Part shown: one piece after another, positions 31,641-40,036 of the stretch
Layout of the letters: the number at the start of each line of letters is the position of its first letter
How positions within the stretch are numbered: position 1 is the stretch's first letter
Assembly: GCF_000506985.1 (NCBI RefSeq)
Contig: NZ_KI650983.1
Coordinates: forward strand, 62,001-126,000
DNA length: 64,000 nucleotides
Origin: Advenella kashmirensis W13003
GTDB taxonomy: Bacteria; Pseudomonadota; Gammaproteobacteria; Burkholderiales; Burkholderiaceae_B
Direction of reading: 5' to 3'
Made by a program: the position numbers and the translations under genes
Notes under the pieces: generated by a model
The model's input: only the letters and a program-made list of their open reading frames with translations
Told to the model about the DNA's origin: nothing
Database searches by the model: none

Positions 31641-32039
31641 TTACATTTCCCAGGATTGAAAAACATCATTGACAAACTTAATCTCCAGCACCTGCTGACC
31701 CATATCGGTTTTGCCCGGGTTCAGCAGTTTGCCTGCCGAATCGACAACCGGGCCAACGATCGGCACGGCGCCCACCATATTGCCCGCCATATTGCCGGAT
31801 GATTTGCGCACGTACTTCAGCGTGGTTTCATTGTTGGAATTGCGAGTGGTCCGATCCGGTTCGCCGAACACCTGCACGGCTTCGGACACCGTTGTCTTGT
31901 CCTTGACCAGATGGCTGTTCAGGAAGACCGGATCAAAATAGTCGGCATTCCCCATGATATCGGTTTTGCCGGGCACACTGCAGGCGGCCAGACCCAGACT
32001 GACGAGGCATATGGCCATATACTGGAAAAATCCTTTCAT
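31641..32039 (-). CDS. Predicted lipoprotein
   Basis: A 132-residue protein. A signal peptide ends in the lipobox SLGLAACSVPG (lipidated Cys20). A segment follows that recalls small-protein-A/BamE-like repeats (KTTVSEAVQVFGEPDRTTRNSNN, then TLKYVRK). A hydrophobic glycine-containing stretch (AGNMVGAVPIVGPVVD) follows. The resemblance to the BamE fold is tentative. It is separated by about 60 nt from the cupin gene downstream. Confidence 0.7.
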   Translation of the reverse strand: MKGFFQYMAICLVSLGLAACSVPGKTDIMGNADYFDPVFLNSHLVKDKTTVSEAVQVFGEPDRTTRNSNNETTLKYVRKSSGNMAGNMVGAVPIVGPVVDSAGKLLNPGKTDMGQQVLEIKFVNDVFQSWEM

Positions 32040-32289
32040 CTTGCACCCCTGAACATAAGTTGAATGGCAGCGACTCCCACCATCGCTCCGACAAAATGAG
32101 CCGCGTCATTTCCGAAACACATTCCCGGCTAATCAGAACTCAAAGAATTATCCCACAATTTACGCAATTGATTCAGCACTCCCGGGCGCCTTACCCCTGT
32201 AAGCTGCTGTTATCGGTTTTACACTTTTGATGAAGCGAATCCATTGACGGTCGTGCTATAAAAGGCTTTTTCCCTCAGGAGCCGAAAAC

Positions 32290-32556
32290 ATGCCTATGCG
32301 CGCGCTCACCCGGTACGGATTCGTGCTATTTCTATTGACCTCAGCGGTCGGCTGCGGCACCTCCAGGGAAGAAGCCACATCCACCGCATCGGCACCCATC
32401 ACCAAAGAATGCAGCAAGCGCAGCAGCTGTATCTTTAAAGGATCGTATGAGTCAGGGGAAAGAAAGTTTGCAGAAGAAGAAGCCAGGCGCTTGAATAAGG
32501 CCCAGACACTCAGGTTGACCAAAAGCGTTCGCACGGTGAAGGTGGTTTCCCGCTGA
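32290..32556 (+). CDS. Small predicted lipoprotein
   Basis: An 88-residue protein with an N-terminal hydrophobic signal and a lipobox-like TSAVGCGTS (Cys22). The mature part is short, basic and lysine/arginine-rich, with two further cysteines (ECSKRSSCIF). A ribosome-binding AGGAG-like sequence (CAGGAGCC) lies about 8 nt upstream of the ATG. I do not recognise the family. Confidence 0.55.
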   Translation: MPMRALTRYGFVLFLLTSAVGCGTSREEATSTASAPITKECSKRSSCIFKGSYESGERKFAEEEARRLNKAQTLRLTKSVRTVKVVSR

Positions 32557-32566
32557 TTTTGGACAC

Positions 32567-32591
32567 AAAAAAACCACCTGAAAAGGTGGTT
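32567..32591 (-). terminator. Rho-independent terminator after tRNA-Asn
   Basis: Hairpin with stem AACCACCT/AGGTGGTT and loop TTTC, followed on the minus strand by seven T residues. It lies about 43 nt beyond the 3' end of the tRNA gene. Confidence 0.8.
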
Positions 32592-32634
32592 GGCTTTGTT
32601 TGTACTGCCAAGTACAAGGTACTGAGTAAATTGA

Positions 32635-32710
32635 TGGCTCCCCGAACTGGGTTCGAACCAGTGACCTGCGGATTAACAGTCCGTCGCTCTACCGACTGAG
32701 CTATCGGGGA
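32635..32710 (-). tRNA. tRNA-Asn (anticodon GTT)
   Basis: A 76-nt cloverleaf including encoded CCA. Acceptor stem TCCCCGA pairs with TCGGGGA. The D-arm is GCTC/GAGC with GG in the loop, the anticodon loop is CTGTTAA, and the T-arm is ACTGG-TTCGAAC-CCAGT. The sequence is typical of betaproteobacterial tRNA-Asn. It has a strong promoter upstream and a terminator downstream, so it is a monocistronic tRNA gene. A degenerate second copy lies at 23595-23670. Confidence 0.97.
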
Positions 32711-32725
32711 TCAATTAAGAAAATG

Positions 32726-32755
32726 ATTATAGCGAGAAATCTGTTTTTATTGCAA
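32726..32755 (-). promoter_or_regulatory. Predicted sigma-70 promoter of tRNA-Asn
   Basis: Minus-strand TTGCAA (32750-32755) and consensus TATAAT (32726-32731) with an 18-nt spacer, 15 nt upstream of the tRNA 5' end. Confidence 0.65.
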
Positions 32756-32817
32756 GCCCCCTGCCCTCTGGCTTTAAATCTTTGTCTCAATCGTTGCTTT
32801 TAAGCGACGCATTCAAC

Positions 32818-32844
32818 AAAAAACGCGGCCGAAGCCGCGTTTTT
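32818..32844 (-). terminator. Rho-independent terminator after actP
   Basis: Stem AACGCGGC/GCCGCGTT with a 4-nt loop, flanked by A and T tracts on both sides, so it can act in both directions. It lies 19 nt beyond the actP stop. Confidence 0.8.
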
Positions 32845-32862
32845 ATCTAGCAAACACCCTGA

Positions 32863-34581
32863 TTAATGAGCTGATGCCTTGCTACTGCCGATGCCCGTTT
32901 CGGCACGAACGCGCTGGGCGTCATAGCCGGCAATATCCACTGCTGCACGCTTGCTCTTGTCGCTGATCGAAAAAAACCAGATACCGACAAAGGCAATGAT
33001 CATCGAAAACAGCGCAGGCGATTTATATGGGAACAGCGAGCTGCCCGCCGGATTACCCAGTGTCACCTCCCAGACATCGGGAGACACGATCGTCAGAATA
33101 ACCGAAGAAATCAAACCCAGAAAACCGCCGATCACGGCACCGCGTGTAGTCATTCTCTTCCACATGATAGACAGGAAAAGGACCGGGAAATTGGCCGATG
33201 CCGCAATGGCGAAGGCCAGCGACACCATAAAGGCCACATTCTGCTTCTCAAACAGAATGCCCAGCAGAATGGCCAGAATACCCAGAACAAAGGTCGTGAT
33301 CCGTGAGACCCGCAACTCGGTCGCAGAATCTACATTACCCTTGCGGAAAACCGATGCGTACAAGTCATGGGAAACGGCAGAGGCTCCGGAGAGCGTGAGA
33401 CCGGCCACCACAGCCAGAATTGTGGCAAAGGCCACCGCCGAGATAAAGCCCAGGAAGATATGACCACCCACGGCGTCGGCCAGGTGCACGGCCGCCATAT
33501 TGGCCCCGCCGATCAGCCCGCCCTTGGCATCCAGAAATTCGGGATTGGTCGACACGAAAATAATCGCACCGAAGCCGATAATGAACGTCAGCACATAGAA
33601 GTAACCGATCCAGGTTGTGGCCCAGAACACGGATTTACGTGCTTCCTTGGCATTGGGAACGGTAAAGAAGCGCATCAGGATATGCGGCAGACCCGCCGTT
33701 CCGAACATCAGCGCCATCCCGAAAGAAATGGCGGAAATCGGATCCTTGATGAACGAGCCCGGCCCCATGATGGACGAGCCCGCAGCAGCCGCCTCTTCAG
33801 CTGTTTTGCCCGCCGCCTGCGCGCCTGCCGCCTTGACTTCAACCGCCTTGGCGAACATGGCCTCGAAAGAGAAGTTGTTCAGTTTCATGACCATGAAAGC
33901 CATGAACGTCGCGCCGGCAAGCAGCATGACCGCCTTGATGATCTGTACCCAGGTCGTGGCGGTCATGCCGCCAAACAGCACATACACCATCATCAGCACA
34001 CCCACGATGACCACGGCAATCCAGTAATCCAGACCAAACAGCAGCTTGATCAGCTGGCCTGCCCCGACCATTTGGGCGATCAGATAAAACAGCACCACCA
34101 CGATGGTGCCGCAAGCGGCAAACGTGCGCACCGGTGCCTGGGCAAAACGATAGCTGGCCACATCGGCAAACGTGAACCGGCCCAGGTTGCGCAGCCGCTC
34201 GGCCATCAGGAACATGATGATCGGCCAGCCGACCAGAAACCCGATAGAGTAAATGAGCCCGTCATAGCCGCTGGCCATGACCTGGGCGGCAATGCCCAGG
34301 AACGACGCAGCAGACATATAATCGCCGGCAATCGCCAGACCATTCTGAAAGCCCGTGATACCGCCACCGGCCGTATAGAAGTCTGACGCCGACTTGGTTC
34401 GGGCCGCAGCCCACTTGGTGATGAAAAGCGTCAGCCCAACAAAAACGACGAACATAATGATCGCCGTTAAATTGACCTGCTGCTTGGTGGTTTCCCCCAC
34501 GGCATCTGCGCCGTAGGCAAGAGAAAGAAACAGACCGGTAAACGCGATACCGATCAAAAATCGCGATACACCTTTATTCAT
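32863..34581 (-). CDS. actP: Cation/acetate symporter ActP
   Basis: Sodium:solute symporter-family permease for acetate and other short carboxylates, 572 residues with about 13 membrane helices. Typical ActP segments are [31 protein letters not shown] near the N-terminus and [14 protein letters not shown] in the second half. An insertion of about 40 Ala/Lys-rich residues around positions 225-265 is present, as in many betaproteobacterial ActP proteins. It overlaps the upstream DUF485 gene by 8 nt, the usual yjcH-actP arrangement. Confidence 0.93.
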   Translation of the reverse strand: MNKGVSRFLIGIAFTGLFLSLAYGADAVGETTKQQVNLTAIIMFVVFVGLTLFITKWAAARTKSASDFYTAGGGITGFQNGLAIAGDYMSAASFLGIAAQVMASGYDGLIYSIGFLVGWPIIMFLMAERLRNLGRFTFADVASYRFAQAPVRTFAACGTIVVVLFYLIAQMVGAGQLIKLLFGLDYWIAVVIVGVLMMVYVLFGGMTATTWVQIIKAVMLLAGATFMAFMVMKLNNFSFEAMFAKAVEVKAAGAQAAGKTAEEAAAAGSSIMGPGSFIKDPISAISFGMALMFGTAGLPHILMRFFTVPNAKEARKSVFWATTWIGYFYVLTFIIGFGAIIFVSTNPEFLDAKGGLIGGANMAAVHLADAVGGHIFLGFISAVAFATILAVVAGLTLSGASAVSHDLYASVFRKGNVDSATELRVSRITTFVLGILAILLGILFEKQNVAFMVSLAFAIAASANFPVLFLSIMWKRMTTRGAVIGGFLGLISSVILTIVSPDVWEVTLGNPAGSSLFPYKSPALFSMIIAFVGIWFFSISDKSKRAAVDIAGYDAQRVRAETGIGSSKASAH

Positions 34582-34894
34582 GTGATACCCCTACATCATT
34601 CAACAAACTTCTTTCCATCGCGTCAAATTTGGAATTGGCGATCAGAATGTAGATGCCCGTAAGCGCGATAATCAGAATCATCAGGCCAAAGCCAACAGGA
34701 ATGCCCCAGGTCATGGCGCCCCCGCTGATGGACTGCGCAAACAGCTGTTTGTCAAATGCGATAATGCCGATAAATCCGACATAATAGGCCACGAGAATAA
34801 TGGCAGAAAAAACCCAGCCGTACATGCTGCGCATGCGGGTCATTTCCTTGTATTTCGGGTTTGCCATCACCCGCTGAACGATATCCTCACTCAT
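34574..34894 (-). CDS. DUF485 (YjcH-like) membrane protein
   Basis: A 106-residue protein with two membrane helices (about 28-48 and 64-88), matching the YjcH/DUF485 family that precedes acetate symporter genes. Start context [23 protein letters not shown] is typical. It is thought to assist ActP; direct evidence is limited. Upstream, 34895-35130 is non-coding, and I see no further feature there that I can support. Confidence 0.88.
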   Translation of the reverse strand: MSEDIVQRVMANPKYKEMTRMRSMYGWVFSAIILVAYYVGFIGIIAFDKQLFAQSISGGAMTWGIPVGFGLMILIIALTGIYILIANSKFDAMERSLLNDVGVSHE

Positions 34895-35130
34895 ATCTTT
34901 CCTCCCAGAAAGTATCGTTAAATGTTCACTAATGGTTATATACTGCTCGTTTTTTAGAGGGCATTGATAATCGTTTTACCCGCAGCGCAGTGTTTGCGCA
35001 ATTAGTGATATACCCTAGCATTGCAATTGCACCGGGCCAGCTCTTTGCTATACTTTCGCCCGTCCGGCCATAAGCCCTTCACATTTGTAATACGTTCCTG
35101 CCCGGCCAATGCGGACCGTTTCTTCTCCTA

Positions 35131-35754
35131 CTACTGCAGATCACGGGGATAGCCCGCAGATAGATCCGCTGTATCTCCATTGAGCAGCATGTCATGGAAC
35201 TGCGACAATTCGCTTTTATGCAACAAATTAATCGGGCAGGCAATCTGCTTCGCATATTGTTCAAATTGTGGATTCAACACGCCGTCCCGAATTTGCTGGG
35301 AGATCCCGGCACTCGGAAAAAAGGGACGGCTCTTGACCAGAACCAGTCGTTCCGCCTTCAAATGGTTGGCCAGCCAGGCTGCGATACAATCTGATGACAT
35401 GTAGACCGAGGTTAATTCATCCGGCCGTTCCCGCATAAGAGACAACGGGACCCACACTGCTACGCCGCCACGCGCAAGCACATCACGAACAGCACTGGCA
35501 TTAACAACAGGCGTCAATTGTGGCGACAGTGCCGTTAGCATCAGACCGTACTGCGCCCTTGATAACACCAGCATGTTATGGGCGACCACGTTGTCAAACC
35601 CCCAGCGCGCTTTCATATCCCGAATAAAATCGCCGCCACGCCATCGACCCGGCACAATAATGATTCTGCCGCCGCCCAACGTCCCCAATTGTGCAAGCCA
35701 CAAATTAAGCGTACTGTCGTGCGCCAGATCACCATCAAGCTTCACTACCCACAT
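35131..35754 (-). CDS. Amino-acid-kinase-fold protein resembling MfnE-type kinase
   Basis: About 207 residues with the amino acid kinase fold layout: VVKLDGDLAHDSTLNLWLAQL, then GGGRIIIVPGRWRGGDFIRD, then AHNMLVLSRAQYGLML, then a C-terminal part with YMSSDCIAAWLANHLKAERLVLVKS. The overall pattern recalls the kinase found with methanofuran/tetrahydromethanopterin gene sets in methylotrophs. The two phosphate-binding glycine motifs are altered: the expected KxGGS reads KLDGD (5-9), and the GGG loop reads GRWRGG (36-41). Activity or specificity may therefore differ. It is the last gene of the mxa transcript, 22 nt after the beta-propeller gene. ATG at 35754 is chosen over an upstream frame start inside its neighbour. 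Confidence 0.6.
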   Translation of the reverse strand: MWVVKLDGDLAHDSTLNLWLAQLGTLGGGRIIIVPGRWRGGDFIRDMKARWGFDNVVAHNMLVLSRAQYGLMLTALSPQLTPVVNASAVRDVLARGGVAVWVPLSLMRERPDELTSVYMSSDCIAAWLANHLKAERLVLVKSRPFFPSAGISQQIRDGVLNPQFEQYAKQIACPINLLHKSELSQFHDMLLNGDTADLSAGYPRDLQ

Positions 35755-35776
35755 ACCCGCCTCCCTGCCTTTCCGA

Positions 35777-36763
35777 CTATTCTTTTTTGCACGAGGAACG
35801 CCTCGCCACGATACGCGGTCCCGCGGCGACTTCAATTTTTTCTGTCACCTTCGCCTGGTTCAAATCCACGACCGCAATGGCATCATCAAACCAGTTGGCG
35901 ACGTAGCCACGATCGCCCATAATGGCGACCCCTTCCGGATAGCGACCGACTTTGACTGAAACCGGGGTAGCACTGCCGTCAGCATTAATCCGCTGCAGCA
36001 CGCCTTTTTGCTGGGCAGTCGCCCATATTTGTTCACCATCGTCTGAAATGGCAATACCGTAAGGCATGGCCTGCATCCCGGTACGCCACACCTCTTGCAG
36101 CGAGTCCGCGGCGAGACGGCTCAGTGTATTATCCTTGACATTAGCGACATAAATCTGGCTGCCGTGCGCCGCAACGGCAAAAGGGGAAGCTCCTACCTCA
36201 ATATCGCGCAAAAGCGTCCACGCATCTGCGTCAATCACACTCACAGTAGCGCTTGCGCGGTCAGCCACAAAAAGCCGTTTGCAGGCACTATCCAGCGTCA
36301 GTCCCGCAGGCGCCTTACCCACGGCAATTCTACCGGTCTCCCGGCCGTCCTCGGCATTGAGCCTGACGACAGCATTGCCTTTCCAGTCAGATACGAAAAG
36401 CGATCGTTCATCCGCAGAGAGAGCCAGCGAGAAAGGCTCGCCCGGAAAATCATAAGTATTTTCCACCCGTTCTTCAGGCAGATTCAGGACCGATATGCGC
36501 GCGCTGTCCGGATGGGTGACATAGCCTCGCTTACCATCGGCCGAGACCGCGATGAATACCGGCTTGTCTGCCACTTCAATCCGGGAGACCACAGACCCAT
36601 TGACGGTGTCCAGTACGCTCACGGTATTGCCATCCTGGCTAACTATATAAACGGGCTCAGCGGTCGCGAGCGCCCCGGACGGACCGGGCAGCCAGCACAC
36701 TGCCAGTCCGGCACAAAGACTGATAACAAACCGCGCCGGCCCGCTTAAGTAGCCCTTGCGCAT
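35777..36763 (-). CDS. Secreted YVTN-repeat beta-propeller protein of the mxa operon
   Basis: A 328-residue protein with a signal peptide (about 1-35). Six to seven repeats of about 40 residues follow, in the YVTN/surface-antigen-like pattern (PVYIVSQDGNTVSVLDTVNGSVV, KRGYVTHPDSARISVLNL, SLFVSDWKGNAVVRLNAEDG, RLFVADRASATVSVIDA). Such periplasmic propellers often accompany PQQ-dependent alcohol dehydrogenase genes, with unknown role. It follows mxaD by 1 nt, in the slot where some mxa clusters carry mxaE; homology to mxaE could not be tested. Confidence 0.85.
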   Translation of the reverse strand: MRKGYLSGPARFVISLCAGLAVCWLPGPSGALATAEPVYIVSQDGNTVSVLDTVNGSVVSRIEVADKPVFIAVSADGKRGYVTHPDSARISVLNLPEERVENTYDFPGEPFSLALSADERSLFVSDWKGNAVVRLNAEDGRETGRIAVGKAPAGLTLDSACKRLFVADRASATVSVIDADAWTLLRDIEVGASPFAVAAHGSQIYVANVKDNTLSRLAADSLQEVWRTGMQAMPYGIAISDDGEQIWATAQQKGVLQRINADGSATPVSVKVGRYPEGVAIMGDRGYVANWFDDAIAVVDLNQAKVTEKIEVAAGPRIVARRSSCKKE

Positions 36764-36764
36764 C

Positions 36765-37298
36765 CTACTTGCCTTCTACCGTTTTCTTCAGACCGGCAAG
36801 CCCGTTCTTATAAATTGCCGTCATCGCTGCGATCGCCGATTCATCGTTCAGGTTTTCAGGCGGCTCATTGCTTGTATCCCCTCTATAGAATCGGCCGATC
36901 CATGACACCTTGCTCCCCTCGCCATCGGCCTGCACAGTCATGGTTGAGGAGTAGGAACTGACAGGCAGCGCTTCCAGATTTTCGCCATCCATCCGATAGC
37001 TGTATGAATGAGCACCTTCATCATATTCGTCCAGGCTCTCCTTGATCACGCCTTTTTCGAGTGTCAGTTCACGCACTGACCCCGGTTCATTTCCCTTGGT
37101 TGCGCTGCTTTTGCTCACATCCGGATGCCAGGCGGCAATCTCGCCGAACTGCCCGGCCGTTTTCCAGACCTTGTCAACGGGTGCAGAAATACTGACCGTC
37201 TCTTCGATTTTCTTGGGTGTCGGACCGTGGGCATCAGCAGGCGCAATGGCCACGGTACAAAAAAGTGCGGTAATCAATGTTGCTTTAATCAATTGCAT
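36765..37298 (-). CDS. mxaD: Methanol dehydrogenase-associated protein MxaD (SRPBCC family)
   Basis: Periplasmic protein of 177 residues with a signal peptide ending PADAHG. A START/SRPBCC-like domain follows (IEETVSISAPVDKVWKTAGQFGEIAAWHPDV). MxaD in Methylobacterium stimulates electron transfer between methanol dehydrogenase and cytochrome cL. The sequence GPTPKKIEETV and the position after mxaL support the call. GAAGGAG directly precedes the ATG at 37298, which decides the start over the longer open frame. Confidence 0.9.
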   Translation of the reverse strand: MQLIKATLITALFCTVAIAPADAHGPTPKKIEETVSISAPVDKVWKTAGQFGEIAAWHPDVSKSSATKGNEPGSVRELTLEKGVIKESLDEYDEGAHSYSYRMDGENLEALPVSSYSSTMTVQADGEGSKVSWIGRFYRGDTSNEPPENLNDESAIAAMTAIYKNGLAGLKKTVEGK

Positions 37299-37303
37299 CT
37301 CCT

Positions 37304-38371
37304 TCAGGAAGTAAAAGAAACAGACTTGGCCGGGTGTCCGGCGGAGCGGAACAGACCGCGACGGCGCACCCCGGAAAAGGCCGACATATAAAAAATCACG
37401 GACAATGCACACGCCAATCCAGCTAAATAGGGAGTCAGGCGGACTGGCGTTGCCACTTGATGTTTCTTCGAATGCGCCACGATGGTCTTGCTCAGATCAA
37501 TGGCACTGCCCAAGGTTGTATAGGCCAGCCCATATGCCGTTGCCAGTGATCGCAAATGGGGTTCCTTAAGCGACGAAAAATGTTCGACACCAGTTGCGGG
37601 CCGCGCGCCGTAAGGCGCATTTCGGGCATGCCAGCCTTCCCGGTTGGCTGCGTCGGCTGGAGGCGGGCCGTTGCGGTTTTCCTGTTCAACTTCATCAGCG
37701 CCAAAAAAACCGATTTGGTGCCCCGTCTCATCAAATTTGGGAATGGGCGACAGTTTTGCCCCCCCCACACCCACGATTACGCCCTCTGCAGCAGAGGCGT
37801 CAGCCCGCGGGGATGGCGATCTATTCAGCGTCTGCGCCCGGACTTCGGCTTCGCCCTGCATCATCATGTGGCCGATTTGCGTCTGCGCCGCAGGTAAAGG
37901 CGGCGCCTCATGGCCATCGGTCATATAGACCACGCTCAAATTCATACCTTTTGCCATCTCCAGCGCGGACTCCAGACCCTTGGTAATGTAACTGTCTCCC
38001 TCCCAGGCCATGCGCCAGTCCAGCTCCGCGATGGTGTCCGACAAGGATGCGAAGTTTTCACACACCTCTATCGGTTCAAGCAGCAAAAATGCCCGCCTCT
38101 CGGAGAAGACAGCCAGGGCGACACGGCTGCCGCAAGGCAGGCGAACGAGTGTCTGCTGCAGTCGTTGCCGGACCTCGTCAAGCCGGCTATGCAAGTGTCC
38201 TTCAGGACCATAATCGCGCACGTTCATGCTGCCGGTAATATCGACGACGAACAGGACTTCCGGTCTGTCCTGTTGCGTGCGCCACTGAGGCTGAAAACTG
38301 GCGATGACGCTCAAACAGAAGGCCGCAAGCAGTAACCAGAATCGATAATCCAGGACTGAAGGCAGTCTCAT
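37304..38371 (-). CDS. mxaL: Methanol dehydrogenase maturation protein MxaL (VWA domain)
   Basis: Membrane-anchored von Willebrand A-domain protein of 355 residues. An N-terminal helix is followed by the MIDAS-like motif DITGSMNVRD (Thr in the second position, as in MxaL proteins). VVYMTDGHEAPPLP supplies the second metal-site Asp, and a second helix lies near residue 325. MxaA, K and L are needed for calcium insertion into methanol dehydrogenase in Methylobacterium. The start overlaps the mxaK stop by 4 nt (ATGA). Confidence 0.88.
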   Translation of the reverse strand: MRLPSVLDYRFWLLLAAFCLSVIASFQPQWRTQQDRPEVLFVVDITGSMNVRDYGPEGHLHSRLDEVRQRLQQTLVRLPCGSRVALAVFSERRAFLLLEPIEVCENFASLSDTIAELDWRMAWEGDSYITKGLESALEMAKGMNLSVVYMTDGHEAPPLPAAQTQIGHMMMQGEAEVRAQTLNRSPSPRADASAAEGVIVGVGGAKLSPIPKFDETGHQIGFFGADEVEQENRNGPPPADAANREGWHARNAPYGARPATGVEHFSSLKEPHLRSLATAYGLAYTTLGSAIDLSKTIVAHSKKHQVATPVRLTPYLAGLACALSVIFYMSAFSGVRRRGLFRSAGHPAKSVSFTS

Positions 38372-39015
38372 GGCAGCCCCTTGGGCAGGCCCGGCAAATC
38401 CGTCCAGAGACGTTTCGGTTTTTCCGGCGATTCGTCTTCTTCGGAAACCTCTGCAGGCGGCAAATCGCGCACCAGGCGTGAAGCGATATCAAGGTTATAT
38501 CTGGCATCCCAGAAACTGGCGTCCAGTCTTAAGGCACGAACATAATATTCCTTGGCGAGCCTGACCAGCGACGGGGCTTCTTCTGTCCTGGTGCTGCCGA
38601 GCAACTCCAGAGCCTGACGCAATCGCGCGTTGCCCATGTTATAGAGTGACCAAACGGCAATGTCGGTCGATTTTTCGGAGGCAACCGTTCCGTCCTGCAC
38701 CAGCGCCTGTGCGGCAAGCCGCTCTACCCACGGCAGCGCCTCATCCAGACGGCCCACGGCGGCCAGAAAACGCAGGCGCGCAAACGATACCTCCGGCGAG
38801 GCCTGTTCGACCACGACGATGTCCTCTCTGCGCTCCAGTGCATCGATGGTCTTATTATCAGACCTGGCCCCATACAATTGCATCAGTGTCGCGAGCAGCG
38901 CGCAAAGGGTCAGGCCCAATCCGAGCCACAGGATCCAGGCAAACGCCCGGCCACCCACCCGACGGTACAATGGCCACCGGTTCAGACTACGCAGTGAGCT
39001 TGGATTGCCGGCCAT
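38368..39015 (-). CDS. mxaK: Methanol dehydrogenase maturation protein MxaK
   Basis: A 215-residue protein with one N-terminal membrane helix (about 24-48, FAWILWLGLGLTLCALLATLMQL). A TPR-like helical region follows (SLYNMGNARLRQALELLG, AKEYYVRALRLDASFWDARYNLDIA). It sits between mxaC and mxaL, as in the canonical mxa order, and overlaps mxaC by 29 nt. It belongs to the AKL group implicated in calcium loading of MxaF. Confidence 0.85.
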   Translation of the reverse strand: MAGNPSSLRSLNRWPLYRRVGGRAFAWILWLGLGLTLCALLATLMQLYGARSDNKTIDALERREDIVVVEQASPEVSFARLRFLAAVGRLDEALPWVERLAAQALVQDGTVASEKSTDIAVWSLYNMGNARLRQALELLGSTRTEEAPSLVRLAKEYYVRALRLDASFWDARYNLDIASRLVRDLPPAEVSEEDESPEKPKRLWTDLPGLPKGLP

Positions 39016-40036
39016 GCCTGCTCCTTATCGAACCTGTACTGACCACTTTTTGCGCACAATGCACCGCGAGCAGCAATAACAGCACGGCAGCCGCAAGCGC
39101 GCTCAAATACCCCGACAGTTCGCGACGCGGGATATGTTCTGTGTACCGTAGGGGCGCCTTCTCGCGTTTGTCAATTTCCGCGATCGCAGCACCCACCTCC
39201 TGCGCATTCTCTGCTTCGAAAGCGCGATAGTTGATCCCGAGCGATTTAAAGAAAATATCAAGATGACGCTCGGGCATTGCCTGAGGGGTGTCCTCGGACG
39301 GATCTGCAGGCGCATCCCAGATTCCTGCGGCACCGGCTGTGCGCAGAAAAAGCCAGTACAACCGTACAGGTCGGGCCGCCACTGCCTTTTTCAGTGCATT
39401 TTGCACACGCATGTCAATAACCGCCGCCCCGTCGGATACGAGCAGAATAACTCGGGATGCCAGCGGATCATTGTCATTGTCGAATGCCGACAGCGCCATT
39501 GCGAGCCCGCGTCCAATATCGGTATACGAAAGACCGGGACGATCGATTGCGTCAATAGCGGCGTTGACAGCATCAGGCTTGTCGCTTAACGGTAATACGA
39601 ACAGGGGCATGGTCGAGAAGGCCACCATCCCGATGCGGTCCTGTTCGCGTTCATCGACAAACCCTTTGAGCAAACGTTTGGCTGCAGCCGCCTTGGATTC
39701 CTCCTGACCGGTCGGCATCCTGCCCGCAAAGCTGCTATTCATGCTTGAGCTGCGATCGATCAGTAAAACCAGATGCGCGCCCGCGCCGATTTTCTGAACA
39801 GTCCCGCCTTTCAAGTGCAATCCGGCCATGCAAAGAACAAGCGCAAGCAATGCAACACAGCCAAGGATTCTTAACCCCCAGTCGACCATTTCGGAAAAAG
39901 GATCCGTGCCCACGCTTCCCAGCCAGGGCCAATCGGACTGCCGGCGCGGCCGCAGAATAAAAGGCAGCAGGGCCAGCGGCAGCAGCCACAACAAATGAGG
40001 CGAGTCAACTGACAGGTCTCGCAACAGCCCGTTCAT
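38987..40036 (-). CDS. mxaC: MxaC (VWA-domain methanol oxidation protein)
   Basis: A 349-residue membrane protein with N-terminal helices (about 12-25 and 53-72) and a VWA domain. The complete MIDAS motif is DRSSSMNSS, followed by SYTDIGRGLAMAL (Thr ligand) and LVSDGAAVID (Asp ligand). A last helix lies near 310-330. It is a batA-like accessory protein of the mxa operon. The 4-nt overlap with mxaA points to coupled translation. Confidence 0.88.
   Translation of the reverse strand: MNGLLRDLSVDSPHLLWLLPLALLPFILRPRRQSDWPWLGSVGTDPFSEMVDWGLRILGCVALLALVLCMAGLHLKGGTVQKIGAGAHLVLLIDRSSSMNSSFAGRMPTGQEESKAAAAKRLLKGFVDEREQDRIGMVAFSTMPLFVLPLSDKPDAVNAAIDAIDRPGLSYTDIGRGLAMALSAFDNDNDPLASRVILLVSDGAAVIDMRVQNALKKAVAARPVRLYWLFLRTAGAAGIWDAPADPSEDTPQAMPERHLDIFFKSLGINYRAFEAENAQEVGAAIAEIDKREKAPLRYTEHIPRRELSGYLSALAAAVLLLLLAVHCAQKVVSTGSIRSRHGRQSKLTA

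Noticed and set aside
32256-32534. A 92-codon minus-strand frame opposite the small lipoprotein gene
   Set aside because: The plus-strand frame has a signal peptide, lipobox and ribosome-binding site, so this is its shadow.
33367-34386. A 339-codon plus-strand frame opposite actP
   Set aside because: Highly charged, His/Arg-rich translation typical of the reverse complement of a membrane protein gene.
34990-35060. A sigma-54-like GG/GC pattern upstream of the DUF485-actP genes
   Set aside because: The spacing between the GG and GC elements is two bases too long.
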